A DNA stretch of 64,000 bases from Catellatospora bangladeshensis (GTDB lineage Bacteria; Actinomycetota; Actinomycetes; Mycobacteriales; Micromonosporaceae), in contig NZ_BONF01000009.1 of assembly GCF_016862575.1 (NCBI RefSeq), positions 345,892 through 409,891 of the forward strand. The letters run 5' to 3'. Shown piece after piece: positions 1 to 8,797 of this stretch; the stretch's first letter is position 1; the number at the start of each line of letters is the position of its first letter. Below the pieces are notes generated by a model that saw only the letters and a program-made list of their open reading frames with translations, did not search any database and was not told where the DNA came from. The translations under genes and the position numbers were made by a program.

Positions 1-1590
1 GGTGAACCGGGGACGCATCGGCAGCGCCAGCACGACCCGGTCGCCGACGGCGAAGTCGCGCCGGATCACCGCGCGCTCCCCCGCCACAGCCTGGGGCTCG
101 CCGTTGACGGTGACGGTCGCGCCCGCCGCCCACACCGGCAGCCGCAACGCCAGGGTCCACGGGCCGGGCTCGGCCGCGGTGACCTCGAAGCCGACCGTGC
201 CGTCGTCCGGGTAGCCGGTGCGCATACGCAGCCCGACCTTCCGGCCGTCGGCCAGGGTGGTGTCAATGTCGGCGTCGGCGAACTGGTGCACCCGCAGCCC
301 GTCCGCGTCGACCGAGGCCACGTACGTGGACAGGCTGGCCAGCGTGCGGGCCGTGTTGGCCAGGCAGCAGGACACCTCGAACCACGGCGCGCGCGGCCCG
401 CCGCCGAAGCCGAGCTGCTCGACGTCGTCGGGCAGCACCGCGGTCAGCGAGCGCTGGTGCAGGGTGTGGGCGTAGAAGAAGGAGCGGCCGTCGTCGCCGA
501 TCGCCGTGGCCAGCACGTTGAACAGGATGCGCTCGATGACGTCGGCGTAGCGCTCGCGGCCGGTCGCCAGCATCAGCCGCCAGGCCACCATGATCGCGGC
601 GATGCCCGCGCAGGTCTCCGAGTACGCCCGGTCGGCCGGGAGGACGAAGTCGTCGCCGAACGCCTCGTCCTGGTGGCGCGAGCCCATGCCGCCGGTCAGG
701 TAGGTGCGCCGGGCCAGGGTCCGGTCGAACTGGGCGGCCACGATCTCCAGCAGCTCGTCGTCGCCGGTCTCCACGGCCAGGTCCACCACGCCCGCGGCGA
801 GATAGAGGGCGCGCACCGCGTGCCCGCGCAGCACCTTCGCCTCGCGGACCGGGATGTCGTCGCTGAAGTAGCTCCAGCCGAACTCGTGCGCCGGCAGGGT
901 GCGCCGGCCGCGCCGGGCCACGAACAGCGCCGCCTGGTCAAGGTAGCGCTGCTCCCCCGTCACCCGGAACAGCTCGACGAGGCCCGGCTCGATCTCCGGA
1001 TGCCCGCAGACCGCGTCCCGGCCGCCCGGCCCGAACTCCTCGCACACGTGGTCGGCCGCGCGCCGGGCCACCGCGAGCAGGTCGTCGCTGCCGCCGGCCC
1101 GCGCCCGCGCCACCGCCGCCTGCAGCATGTGCCCGGTGCAGTAGAGCTCGTGCCCCCAGGCCAGGTCGCCGTAGCGGGGCCGCTGCCCGGGACGCCCGAA
1201 CGCGGTGTGCAGGTAGCCGTCCTCGGCCTGCGCCCCGGCGATCATCGCGATCAGCTCGGCGATCTCGCGCTCGCGGGCCGGGTCGGCCTGCCGCCCGGTC
1301 TCCCACGACATCGCCTCGACCAGCTTGTAGACCTCGGAGTCGGAGAACTCACGGCCGCGCCGCTCCGCGCTGCCCCGGCCCACTTCCGCGGTGAAGTTGC
1401 CGGTCCAGCCGAGCTTGTCCATCCACTCCCGACCGTGGTCGAGCGTGGCGCGACTGTTGGTCTGCTGCCGCTGCGCCCAGAAGCCCCCCGTGATCCGGAC
1501 CTCGCTCAGGCCCAGCGGTCGCAGGACTCCTCGCGACGGCACCACGGGCCGACCTCCGGTGAGGTCGGCGGTCCGCGCCGTCACCGTCAT
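1..1590 (-). CDS. GH127 beta-L-arabinofuranosidase (DUF1680), 3' end outside window
   Basis: Likely releases terminal beta-L-arabinofuranose from plant-derived oligosaccharides. The 530 codons present begin at ATG 1590-1588, preceded by a GGAGG-type ribosome site; no stop is reached, so the C-terminus lies beyond base 1. A Glu-Thr-Cys motif at residues 325-327 (bases 610-618) and a Cys-Cys pair at residues 408-409 (bases 364-369) match the zinc-binding Glu/Cys set of GH127 enzymes. There is no signal peptide, so it should act in the cytoplasm on imported sugars. It is divergent from the LacI regulator at 1777, its probable controller. The spacing of these motifs is almost the same as in the secreted paralogue at 45369. 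Confidence 0.88.
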   Translation of the reverse strand, partial: MTVTARTADLTGGRPVVPSRGVLRPLGLSEVRITGGFWAQRQQTNSRATLDHGREWMDKLGWTGNFTAEVGRGSAERRGREFSDSEVYKLVEAMSWETGRQADPAREREIAELIAMIAGAQAEDGYLHTAFGRPGQRPRYGDLAWGHELYCTGHMLQAAVARARAGGSDDLLAVARRAADHVCEEFGPGGRDAVCGHPEIEPGLVELFRVTGEQRYLDQAALFVARRGRRTLPAHEFGWSYFSDDIPVREAKVLRGHAVRALYLAAGVVDLAVETGDDELLEIVAAQFDRTLARRTYLTGGMGSRHQDEAFGDDFVLPADRAYSETCAGIAAIMVAWRLMLATGRERYADVIERILFNVLATAIGDDGRSFFYAHTLHQRSLTAVLPDDVEQLGFGGGPRAPWFEVSCCLANTARTLASLSTYVASVDADGLRVHQFADADIDTTLADGRKVGLRMRTGYPDDGTVGFEVTAAEPGPWTLALRLPVWAAGATVTVNGEPQAVAGERAVIRRDFAVGDRVVLALPMRPRFT

Positions 1591-1651
1591 CTCCGCCTCC
1601 AACGTAAATCTCGTGACCGCGGTCACTTCGACGTTGGGAGCCACTGTGGAC

Positions 1652-1669
1652 GCCGAAAACCTTTTCGGC
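1652..1669. promoter_or_regulatory. palindromic operator candidate between GH127 and lacI-type genes
   Basis: Arms GCCGAAAA and TTTTCGGC flank a two-base CC centre, giving a perfect 8-bp inverted repeat in the divergent gap. Shorter palindromes follow: TCGAAATTCGA at 1752-1762, and GAAAG/CTTTC at 1766-1775, which overlaps the ribosome site of the regulator. A LacI-family protein encoded next door usually binds such sites; the pairing is inferred. Confidence 0.45.
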
Positions 1670-1776
1670 AAGATGGCCGCTCGATTACATCTCGATAACA
1701 TGGAGACCCACTAGCCCGGGTTGACGCTGGGGCGTACAGTCCGACACGTTGTCGAAATTCGAGCGAAAGGCTTTCC

Positions 1777-2805
1777 GTGGGTAGGCGGCGATCGACGTCG
1801 GTGACCCTCACCGACGTGGCCCGGCTGGCCGGCGTGTCCGTGGCCACCGCGTCCAAGGCGCTCAACGCGCGCGGCGAGGTCGCGCCGGACACCAGGCTGC
1901 GGGTGCTGCAGGCCGCCAACCAGCTCAGCTTCCAGCCCAACGTGCTGGCCCGCGGGCTGATCTCCGGGCGCACCCGCACCATCGGGCTGCTCACCGACGA
2001 GCTGGGCGGGCGCTTCTCCATCCCGATCCTGCTCGGCGCCGAAAACGCTCTCGGCAACGAGCAGATGTCGGTGCTGCTGTGCGACGCCCGCGGCGACGCC
2101 ATCCGCCGCCAGCACTACATCCGCACCCTGCTGGCCCGCCAGGTGGACGGGTTCATCATCCTCGGCGACAGCAACGACCTGCGGCCCTCGCTGAGCCGCG
2201 ACATCCCGGTGCCGGTGGTGTACGTGTACGGCCAGTCCACCGACCCGGGCGACCTGTCCGTGCTCGCCGACGACGAGGGCGGCGCCCGGCTGGCCATGGA
2301 GCACCTGGTCGGCCTGCGGCGGCGCCACATCGCCCACATCACCGGCCCGCAGAGCTACCGCGCCGCTCGCGACCGGGTCACCGGCCTGCAGGCGGTGCTC
2401 GCCGAGGCGGGCCTGTCGCTCGTCGGCGGCGAGCCGCTGTACGGCGAGTGGTCGCAGCGCTGGGGCCGGCACGCGGCCCGGATGCTGATCACCGCGCACC
2501 CCGAGATCGACGCGATCTTCTGCGGCAACGACCAGATCGCCGCTGGTGCGGCACAGGCGCTGCAGGAGCACGGCTGCCGGATCCCCGACGACGTGGCCGT
2601 GATCGGCTACGACAACTGGGAGGAGATGGCCGCCGACTGCCGCCCGCCGCTGACCACCGTCGACCTCAACCTGGAGCAGCTCGGCGCGACCGCCGTCATG
2701 CACCTGTTCTCCGCGCTGGACGGCACCCCCAGCTCCGGCGTCATCCGCCAGCCCTGCCGACTGGTCGTCCGCGAATCGACCGGCCCCCTCCCCCAGCAGG
2801 CATGA
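1777..2805 (+). CDS. LacI-family transcriptional regulator
   Basis: A 342-aa sugar-responsive repressor. Residues 10-30 form the typical LacI helix-turn-helix (TLTDVARLAGVS...ATASKALN), followed by the hinge helix and a periplasmic-binding-protein-like effector domain (FIILGDSN, VIGYDNWEEMA). The GTG start at 1777 has GAAAGG about 6 bases upstream and puts the HTH at the usual distance from the N-terminus. It diverges from the GH127 gene, so control of arabinofuranoside use is the obvious inference. The effector sugar cannot be read from the sequence. Confidence 0.9.
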   Translation: MGRRRSTSVTLTDVARLAGVSVATASKALNARGEVAPDTRLRVLQAANQLSFQPNVLARGLISGRTRTIGLLTDELGGRFSIPILLGAENALGNEQMSVLLCDARGDAIRRQHYIRTLLARQVDGFIILGDSNDLRPSLSRDIPVPVVYVYGQSTDPGDLSVLADDEGGARLAMEHLVGLRRRHIAHITGPQSYRAARDRVTGLQAVLAEAGLSLVGGEPLYGEWSQRWGRHAARMLITAHPEIDAIFCGNDQIAAGAAQALQEHGCRIPDDVAVIGYDNWEEMAADCRPPLTTVDLNLEQLGATAVMHLFSALDGTPSSGVIRQPCRLVVRESTGPLPQQA

Positions 2806-2818
2806 TCGGCGCTTGACC

Positions 2819-2832
2819 TCAAGCGGGCTTGA
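2819..2832. promoter_or_regulatory. MerR-type dyad at the promoter of the questin-oxidase-family gene
   Basis: TCAAGC-GG-GCTTGA forms a perfect dyad right after a TTGACC -35-like hexamer (2813-2818). A dyad placed in the -35/-10 spacer, with TTGACCTCAAG sequence, is typical of SoxR/CueR-like MerR regulators. No MerR gene is adjacent; the one at 30827 has a different dyad. Confidence 0.4.
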
Positions 2833-2850
2833 TGTCGCAAGCTGCTGAGC

Positions 2851-3897
2851 ATGGAGAACGGGGTTCTTGACGAGGTCTACGAGCGGCTGCGCGACACCGG
2901 GCCGGAGCGTGACGGCTGGCTGTCCAACCACGCGCCGATGGCGGCCGAGGCGCTGGTGCGGCACGGCCACGGCGGGCAGGTGCACGCCTGGCTCGACGGG
3001 TACGCCGACCGGCTGTCCGAGCGGCCGCGCGGCATCCAGCGCATCTCCGCCGGGGAATGGCGCGAGCCGCTGGGCGACCCGGTCCGCTCCGGTGACTGGC
3101 TCACCTTCTTCCAGCGGCAGCTGGGCGAGCGCCCCTGGCGCGAGGTGCTGATCGAGTGGTGGCCGCGCCTGCTGCCCGGGGTGGCGGCCGGGGCGACCCA
3201 CGGCCTCATCCGGGTCGGGCACGCCGTGCGCGCCCTGCTCGACGGTGAACCCACCGGCACGGTCTCCCCGGCCCGGGTGGCCGAGCTGGCGGCGGGCCTC
3301 GGCTACTGGGCGGCTCGCTGGCAGCCGCTGGCTCCGGCGGGCAAGGGCCCCTACCGGGCGGGCGATCCACGGGCGGCACTGGACGCGGTGCCGCGGGTGC
3401 CGCACCAGCGATCCGGCATCCGTACCCGGCTGGCGCAGCTCGCCGACCTGCCCGGCTGGGCGGAGTCGGCCGGGGCGGTCCCCGGCGACGAGGCGGCTGG
3501 GGTGCCGTCCCGGCTGGACTCGATCGTCGAGGCGGCCGTGCTGCGCTACGGCACGCACGGGCACGGCAATCCGGTGATGCTGGTGCACGCTGCCACCGCG
3601 CCGAACGCGATCGCCCGTGTCCTGCCCGTGCTGCCCGCCGCGCTGTGGGAGCCGAGCCTCCAGGCCGCCTGGGCCGCCACCGCAGCGGTGACCAGCGCGT
3701 ACTCGCCCGCGGCGGCACGGCCGATGCCCGGCCCCGGCGCGGCCGACGCCGCCGGCCTCATGGCTCGCGGCCTGCACGACCAGGACTCGCACGGCATCAA
3801 GTTCATCGACACGGCTCTTGACGTACACCGGCGCACCGGTGACCAGGCGGTGCTCGACGTGGCGGCGTACGCCAATGATCTGATCGTGCGGGGCTAG
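2851..3897 (+). CDS. questin oxidase-family protein (DUF4243)
   Basis: The 348-aa product belongs to the family of fungal questin oxidases (GedK/AflY type), Baeyer-Villiger-like enzymes that cleave anthraquinone rings. Conserved stretches include GVAAGATHGLIRVGHAVRAL near residues 110-130, HGNPVMLVHAATAPNA near 235-250, and a C-terminal D-x-HGIKFIDTALDV. Bacterial members have mostly unknown substrates. It is transcribed alone, between lacI and the SARP gene, and has its own promoter with a MerR-like dyad. No polyketide synthase is present to make an anthraquinone substrate, so membership in the neighbouring cluster is uncertain. Confidence 0.75.
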   Translation: MENGVLDEVYERLRDTGPERDGWLSNHAPMAAEALVRHGHGGQVHAWLDGYADRLSERPRGIQRISAGEWREPLGDPVRSGDWLTFFQRQLGERPWREVLIEWWPRLLPGVAAGATHGLIRVGHAVRALLDGEPTGTVSPARVAELAAGLGYWAARWQPLAPAGKGPYRAGDPRAALDAVPRVPHQRSGIRTRLAQLADLPGWAESAGAVPGDEAAGVPSRLDSIVEAAVLRYGTHGHGNPVMLVHAATAPNAIARVLPVLPAALWEPSLQAAWAATAAVTSAYSPAAARPMPGPGAADAAGLMARGLHDQDSHGIKFIDTALDVHRRTGDQAVLDVAAYANDLIVRG

Positions 3898-4116
3898 GCC
3901 GCGCTTCCGACCGGCCCGAGCAGGCCGGCGAAATGAGCCGGGCAGTGCGACGACATAACAGGCCCGCACCGCCGTTCCCGCAGGCCGAAACACTTTCAGG
4001 TCAGGAAAGAAAGTTGCCTGTGGGAATACATTGCGGCACTCTCTCCAAACAGGACACAATTTCAGAGCGCGCACCGCTATGGAGACCGATCACATTCCGC
4101 GGCCGGGACGGGTGTC

Positions 4117-4854
4117 ATGGAGTTTCAGGTGCTGGGCCCGGTGCAGGCGTCGGTCGGGAATCGGCGGATCGAACTCGGCGACCGCAAGCAGCGGCTGGTC
4201 CTCGCCGTCCTGCTGCTGGAGCCCAATCAGCTCGTCCCGCTCGCGCGCCTGGTGGATCTCCTGTGGCGGGAGAGCCCGCCGACGACCGCCCGGCGCGTCG
4301 TCCAGTCGCACGTCAGCCGGCTGCGCTCCGCGCTGGCCGCCGCGAGCGGTGACGTCACGATGGTCCGCCGGGGCATGGGCTACGCGGTCGAATGCGACCC
4401 GGAGCGGATCGACGCGTATCGGTTCCGGTCGCTGCTCGACCAGGCCCGCAACAGCGACGACGCGCGCGACAGGGTGCGTCTGCTGCGTCAGGCGCTGGGG
4501 CTGTGGCGCGGGCCTGCCCTGGCCGACGCCGCCACCCACGAAGTACGTGACGAGCTGTGCCGGGGCTTGGACGAGGCGAGGATGGCCGCCGTCGAGGAGC
4601 GCTTCGACGCGGAGCTGGAGCTCGGCCGCGACAGCCAGCTCGTCGACGAGCTGACCGACCTCGCGGCGCGTTACCCCCACCGGCAGAAGCTCACCTTCCA
4701 CCTGATGCTCGCGCTGTACCGGGCCGGCCGGTCCGGTGAGGCCCTGCGCGTGTACGCCTCCACCCACCGCCGGCTGGACGCCGAACTCGGGCTGCAGCCG
4801 AGCGCCGGGCTCCGGCAGCTGCAGATCGCCATCCTGCGCGGAGATCCCGCCTGA
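4117..4854 (+). CDS. SARP-family pathway activator
   Basis: A 245-aa Streptomyces-antibiotic-regulatory-protein homologue. Residues about 15-92 form an OmpR-like winged helix (DRKQRLVLAVLLLEPN, then VVQSHVSRLRSAL) and 97-242 the bacterial transcriptional activation domain, ending in the usual Ala-Glu-Leu-Gly-Leu-x-Pro segment. SARPs of this size normally activate the adjacent secondary-metabolite cluster by binding heptameric direct repeats near -35. It sits at the 3' side of the minus-strand operon and reads toward it, with only 10 bases between the stops. It is the best candidate for cluster-specific control. The upstream 3898-4116 gap has two TTTCAG repeats but no convincing SARP site. Confidence 0.88.
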   Translation: MEFQVLGPVQASVGNRRIELGDRKQRLVLAVLLLEPNQLVPLARLVDLLWRESPPTTARRVVQSHVSRLRSALAAASGDVTMVRRGMGYAVECDPERIDAYRFRSLLDQARNSDDARDRVRLLRQALGLWRGPALADAATHEVRDELCRGLDEARMAAVEERFDAELELGRDSQLVDELTDLAARYPHRQKLTFHLMLALYRAGRSGEALRVYASTHRRLDAELGLQPSAGLRQLQIAILRGDPA

Positions 4855-4864
4855 GCCCGGCGCC

Positions 4865-5683
4865 TCAGCCGGGCAGCGTGCCCACGACGAACCCGCCGGA
4901 TCCTTGACTCCGCCCATAACCGGCCGCGAGTTCCGCCGCGTCGTGTGTGGTGATCTGCCAGCCGTGCCGCGCGAGCCCGCCCGGGGCGTCGTCCAGCCCG
5001 CCCTTCCACAGCGCGGTGTACTGCGCGATGACGGGCAGCCCGGCGGGCCGCGGCACCTGTCCCCCGGCCTCGAACGACGCCCGGCTGCCGGGCGCGGAGT
5101 GCTCGTGCAGCACCGCCAGCAGGTGCGCCGCCTCCGCGGCCGACAGGTAGATCAGCAGACCTTCGAGCAGCCAGGCGGTCGGCTCGGCCGGTCGCATACC
5201 CGCCGCCAGCAGCGGGATCGCCCAATCGCCGCGCAGGTCCGCCGCGACGGCCGCGTGGCCGCACTGGGTGGCCGCACCCCGCCGCCGCAGGACGTCGCGT
5301 TTGAAGTCGAGGACGTCGGCGGTGTCCACCTCGAACAGCCGCACGCCGGCCGGCCACGCGAGCCGGTAGGCCCGCGTGTCCAGCCCGGCTCCGAGCACCA
5401 CGACCTGCCGTACCCCGGCCATGGCCGCCGCGAGCAGGTAGTCGTCGAAGAACCGGGTCCGCACGACAGCCTGGTTCCAGAAACCGGCCGCCCTGCCCGA
5501 CACGCCGCCGACGAACGCGGCCGCGCCCTGGCTCTCCCGGCCGAACACATCCCGGGCCGCGGCCAGGAACGCGGCCGCGTAGGGGTCGTCGAAGAGGCGG
5601 TCCCGGCGGCGGCTCTCCATCGCCCGGACCATCGCCGCGCCGAGCGCGGTCCGGCCGACCCCCTCGGGAACGGCGCTCACCAC
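4865..5683 (-). CDS. SAM-dependent methyltransferase, PPM/leucine carboxyl methyltransferase-like
   Basis: The 272-aa product shows the family signature LGAGLDTRAYRL at residues 97-108 (SAM-binding loop), an upstream R-T-R-F-F-D segment, and LLEGLLIYL further on. Members methylate O or carboxyl groups of small molecules and peptides. The start overlaps the last bases of the P450 gene by 7 nt, so the two are probably translationally coupled. It is the last gene of the long minus-strand operon and is a likely late tailoring enzyme. The acceptor is unknown. Confidence 0.82.
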   Translation of the reverse strand: MVSAVPEGVGRTALGAAMVRAMESRRRDRLFDDPYAAAFLAAARDVFGRESQGAAAFVGGVSGRAAGFWNQAVVRTRFFDDYLLAAAMAGVRQVVVLGAGLDTRAYRLAWPAGVRLFEVDTADVLDFKRDVLRRRGAATQCGHAAVAADLRGDWAIPLLAAGMRPAEPTAWLLEGLLIYLSAAEAAHLLAVLHEHSAPGSRASFEAGGQVPRPAGLPVIAQYTALWKGGLDDAPGGLARHGWQITTHDAAELAAGYGRSQGSGGFVVGTLPG

Positions 5684-6870
5684 GTGACCGGCAGCGCGAC
5701 GAGCCCGCCGGTGATCTGGTCGTGGTGCGACCGCAGCTCGGCAACCTCGGCCGCCAGGCGCATCGCCGGGAAGCGCGGGATCAGCTGGGCGAACAGCGCC
5801 TGCATCTCCAGCCTGGCCAGCGGCGCGCCGGGGCAGTAGTGCCGGCCGTGCCCGAAGGTCAGGTGCGCGGCATCGGACCGGTCAATGTCGAACCGGTACG
5901 CGTCGGCGTACACCGTCCGGTCGTGGTTGGCCGCGCCGGTGTCGAGCAGGACGAGTTCTCCGGGGCGGACTCGCGTGCCGGCGATGTCGAGTTCGGAGCG
6001 GGCGTAGGTGGGGATGCCGTTGCCGCCGCCGGTGTTCACGCCGACGTTGCCGACGCGCAGCGCCTCCTCGACGGCGGCGGTGAGCTTGTCCGGGTCGGCG
6101 GCGACCGCGTCCCGCTGGTCGGGGTTGGTGAGCAGGTGCAGCGCCATGTAGCCGATCGCGACGACCGTCGTGTGGTGGCCGGTGAACATCAGCGATGCGC
6201 CGATGTGGCCGATGACGTTGTCGTCGACCCCGAACGGGGCCTCCCGCAGGCGCATGAGCAGGCCGCCGGGTTCGGCCCGGCCGCGCGCCGCCAGCTTGCC
6301 GAGGTACGCCACGAGCGCGGCCAGGCCGGCCGCGGACCGCTGCTCGTCGCGGGCGTCCGCGATCGCCTCGGTGAACCTGCGGCACTTGGCCAGATCCTTC
6401 TCGGGCACGCCGAGCAGACGGCAGATGACCATCGTCGGCAGCGGGACCGCCACGAGGTCGACGAAGTCGGCGGGCGGCCCGGCCGCCTCCAGCTCGTCCA
6501 GCAGGCGGGTCACCAGCTCGTCGAGGGACCCGCGCAGCTCGCGCAGCCGGGCCGGGGAGACGATCGTGTGCAGCACCTCCCGGAACCAGGCCCGGTCGGC
6601 GTCCTCGGACAGATAGTTCTCCCGTGGCCGCCCCCCGAACAGCGCCGAGGCGGTCAGGCGCGGGGCCCGGCTCGGCCGCGGATGGGCACGTGCCAGGCGG
6701 TCGCCCGAGTACAGGGCCTTGACCTGCTCGTATCCGGTCACCAGCCAGGCCTCGTCGCCCGTCAGCGTGCGTACTCGATGAACAGGCCCCTGTTCCTGCA
6801 GCTCTTGCAGCACCGGGGCGGGTTCGAGCGGATGCTTCTGCTCGAACGGCATGGACGGCAGGTCGGTCAT
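5677..6870 (-). CDS. cytochrome P450
   Basis: A 397-aa soluble bacterial P450. Cys346, within FGHGRHYCPGAPLAR (residues 339-353), is the haem ligand, and Glu269/Arg272 form the ExxR pair of helix K. Helix I reads T-G-H-H-T-T at 230-235: the usual acidic residue before the conserved Thr is His, which may alter proton delivery. The gene lies 13 bases after the GT-B-like gene and overlaps the methyltransferase, so it belongs to the operon. Hydroxylation or oxidative cross-linking of the peptide is plausible; the reaction is not shown by sequence. No ferredoxin gene accompanies it. Confidence 0.9.
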   Translation of the reverse strand: MTDLPSMPFEQKHPLEPAPVLQELQEQGPVHRVRTLTGDEAWLVTGYEQVKALYSGDRLARAHPRPSRAPRLTASALFGGRPRENYLSEDADRAWFREVLHTIVSPARLRELRGSLDELVTRLLDELEAAGPPADFVDLVAVPLPTMVICRLLGVPEKDLAKCRRFTEAIADARDEQRSAAGLAALVAYLGKLAARGRAEPGGLLMRLREAPFGVDDNVIGHIGASLMFTGHHTTVVAIGYMALHLLTNPDQRDAVAADPDKLTAAVEEALRVGNVGVNTGGGNGIPTYARSELDIAGTRVRPGELVLLDTGAANHDRTVYADAYRFDIDRSDAAHLTFGHGRHYCPGAPLARLEMQALFAQLIPRFPAMRLAAEVAELRSHHDQITGGLVALPVTW

Positions 6871-6883
6871 GGCGTGGCCTTCC

Positions 6884-8104
6884 TCATCGACCGGAGAGTT
6901 TGGCGGCGTCCAGGGCGTCGCCGGGCGGCAGGAGGCGGCCGAGCTGCTCCAGCAGGAACGCCTGCCGCTCGCGCAGCCGGTCGCGCTCGGTCTCGTCGTC
7001 CAGCAGCTCGGTCATCGCCTGCAGCACCCGGCGCCGCTCGAACACCCCGACGCTGCGGAAGGTGTCCGGGTACGGGTTGCCGGACAGCACCGGGGTGAGG
7101 AACTCGTGCCAGCCCCACGGGTACACCCGGAACGGGTAGGCCATGACCAGCTCGGGCGCGGCCTCGGCCAGCCAGGCGGGTGCCGAGCCGCTGGCGATCA
7201 GCCGCCGGATGTCAAGGATCTTGTGGTTCTGCAGCACGAGGCTCGGCACACCGGCGAGCACCGCCTGGGTGAGCGTCACCGACACCGCGTTGGCGCTGAC
7301 ATAGAGGTCCGCGGCGGTCAGCTGGGCGTGGAACTCCACCGGCGTCAGCGTCGGCACCTGCCGGTACTCGATCTGCGGGGCGACGGGGAACTCCCACGGG
7401 TGCGGGCCGACGTGGACCACCCGCAGCGGCCGGCCGAGCGCGGCCAGATGGCTGTGGATGATGTTCGGCATCGACCGCATCAGCTGCCCCATGCTGGGCG
7501 AGCGGACCACGTTGACGTACTCCCAGCGGGAGTTGGTGAGGAACACCGTCGGCGTCCCCGACCGGCGGGGCGAGCGCATCGGCGCCGTCCCGCCGCACAC
7601 CATCGGGGTCACGATGACGCCGGGTTCGGCGGGTGCGGGACGGTTCAGCGGGCTGTTGCGGATCAGCAGGTCGCAGCTGTCGAGCAGGCGCGGGAAGTGG
7701 GTGCGGTGCCCGCCGTAGAAGTCGACGACGTACTGCGCGGCCGGGTAGTCGTACTGGTCGAAGCTGGCCAGGGCGACGTCGTAGCGGTCGCGCAGCAGGC
7801 TCATGCTCAGCCCCGACCACGCCGTCGAGTAGTCCAGCGTGAAGCAGTCCGCCGCGACGAGCATGTCCGGGCGGAAGTCCGCCACGAGCGTGTCGAACGC
7901 GGCCCGGTTCCGGGCCGGGTCCTGGCTGGTCAGCGGGTGCACGTCGAGCCCGAGCCCGCGCACGTAGGGCGCGACCGCGGCCATGGTCACGAACAGGACC
8001 TTGAACCGGTCCGGTGGCAGCTGGCGGGCGAAGTCGGCGGCGATGCTCACGTCGCCGTTGGACAGGTGGCCGAGCCCGAGGAACAGCAGGCGCCGCGGGT
8101 TCAT
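6884..8104 (-). CDS. GT-B-like glycosyltransferase homologue A of the cluster (function unknown)
   Basis: A 406-aa protein beginning MNPRRLLFLGLGH; ATG 8104 lies 5 bases after the preceding stop. It has the outline of a GT-B fold: an N-terminal Rossmann-like start with a GLGHLSNGD loop, a central VFLTNSRWEY strand, and a C-terminal nucleotide-sugar-like half with SANAVSVTL and AVLAGVPSLVLQN, then WGWHEFLTPVLSGNPY. It is clearly homologous to the genes at 11115 and 12314. I do not recognise a characterised relative, and the catalytic residues of known GT-B enzymes are not obvious. It may be a glycosyltransferase or a recognition protein; the call rests on fold impression. Confidence 0.6.
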   Translation of the reverse strand: MNPRRLLFLGLGHLSNGDVSIAADFARQLPPDRFKVLFVTMAAVAPYVRGLGLDVHPLTSQDPARNRAAFDTLVADFRPDMLVAADCFTLDYSTAWSGLSMSLLRDRYDVALASFDQYDYPAAQYVVDFYGGHRTHFPRLLDSCDLLIRNSPLNRPAPAEPGVIVTPMVCGGTAPMRSPRRSGTPTVFLTNSRWEYVNVVRSPSMGQLMRSMPNIIHSHLAALGRPLRVVHVGPHPWEFPVAPQIEYRQVPTLTPVEFHAQLTAADLYVSANAVSVTLTQAVLAGVPSLVLQNHKILDIRRLIASGSAPAWLAEAAPELVMAYPFRVYPWGWHEFLTPVLSGNPYPDTFRSVGVFERRRVLQAMTELLDDETERDRLRERQAFLLEQLGRLLPPGDALDAAKLSGR

Positions 8105-8109
8105 CGCGC

Positions 8110-8793
8110 TCACCACACCGACTGCCGGCTCAGCGCGGCCACGACCGCGGGCTGCTCGCCGTAGAGGACCGCCATCACTTCCCCGATCGCCTCCCGTTCG
8201 GGGCCGACGGCGCCCGCGTGCATGGTGGCCAGCGGCTCGCACAGGACCGCCCCCAGCGCCGGCAGTCCCACCGGCGTGCGCGGGCACGCTGCCAGCACGT
8301 CCAGCAGGGGTGGCCGCCCGTCGGCGGGCGGCGTGCCGGCGAGGTGGTCGACGACGGCGGCCAGCGCGTGGGTGCTGACGAAGTAGGCCCGCGCCGGCAG
8401 GCCGCCCTGGCGCGCCAGGAGCAGCTCCAGGTCGGCCTGGGCCAGGCTCAGCTCCCCCGAGGCCTGCACCGAGTACGCGCCGTAGCTGCTCGGGATCAAG
8501 GCGCGCAGCCGGGCCCGGCTGTAGCGGGCCAGCCAGTTGTCCGGGTCCAGCCGCAGCGCCTGCCCGAGGGCGTCGATCGTGTCGGTGAACCGGGCGTGTG
8601 CCTCGAACTCCACGCCGAGGCTGGGCAGCGCCGCCATCAGCGCGAGGGCGTATCGGGCGGCGGCGCCGGGGTCGGCCGGGTCGGCGCGGCGGGCGTCGGC
8701 CAGGCGGGCCAGCAGCTTGGGCGCCCAGCCCAGCTTGCCGGCCGCGCTGGCCAGCCCGTAGAGCTCGTCGTCGGCGCGGGTGATCAGGTGCAC
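8110..8793 (-). CDS. small helical (TPR-like) protein A of the radical SAM cassette
   Basis: A 227-aa, Ala/Leu-rich, mostly helical protein of unknown function. GTG 8793 is chosen because it lies 4 bases after the radical SAM stop and gives the N-terminus VHLITRADDELYG, which aligns with MLPVTRADEELFG of the paralogue at 13558. Both share DNWLARYSRARLRALIP-like helices and a C-terminal P-x-L-G-x-V-L-C segment. Each copy directly follows a radical SAM gene, suggesting a partner or recognition role for that enzyme. No catalytic motif or signal peptide is visible. Confidence 0.7.
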   Translation of the reverse strand: MHLITRADDELYGLASAAGKLGWAPKLLARLADARRADPADPGAAARYALALMAALPSLGVEFEAHARFTDTIDALGQALRLDPDNWLARYSRARLRALIPSSYGAYSVQASGELSLAQADLELLLARQGGLPARAYFVSTHALAAVVDHLAGTPPADGRPPLLDVLAACPRTPVGLPALGAVLCEPLATMHAGAVGPEREAIGEVMAVLYGEQPAVVAALSRQSVW

Positions 8794-8797
8794 GGTG

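Noticed and set aside
286..1698. Long plus-strand open frame opposite the GH127 gene
   Set aside because: Its translation is low-complexity Ala/Gly/Arg/Val without any domain, while the minus strand encodes clear GH127 motifs. High GC creates such shadow frames.
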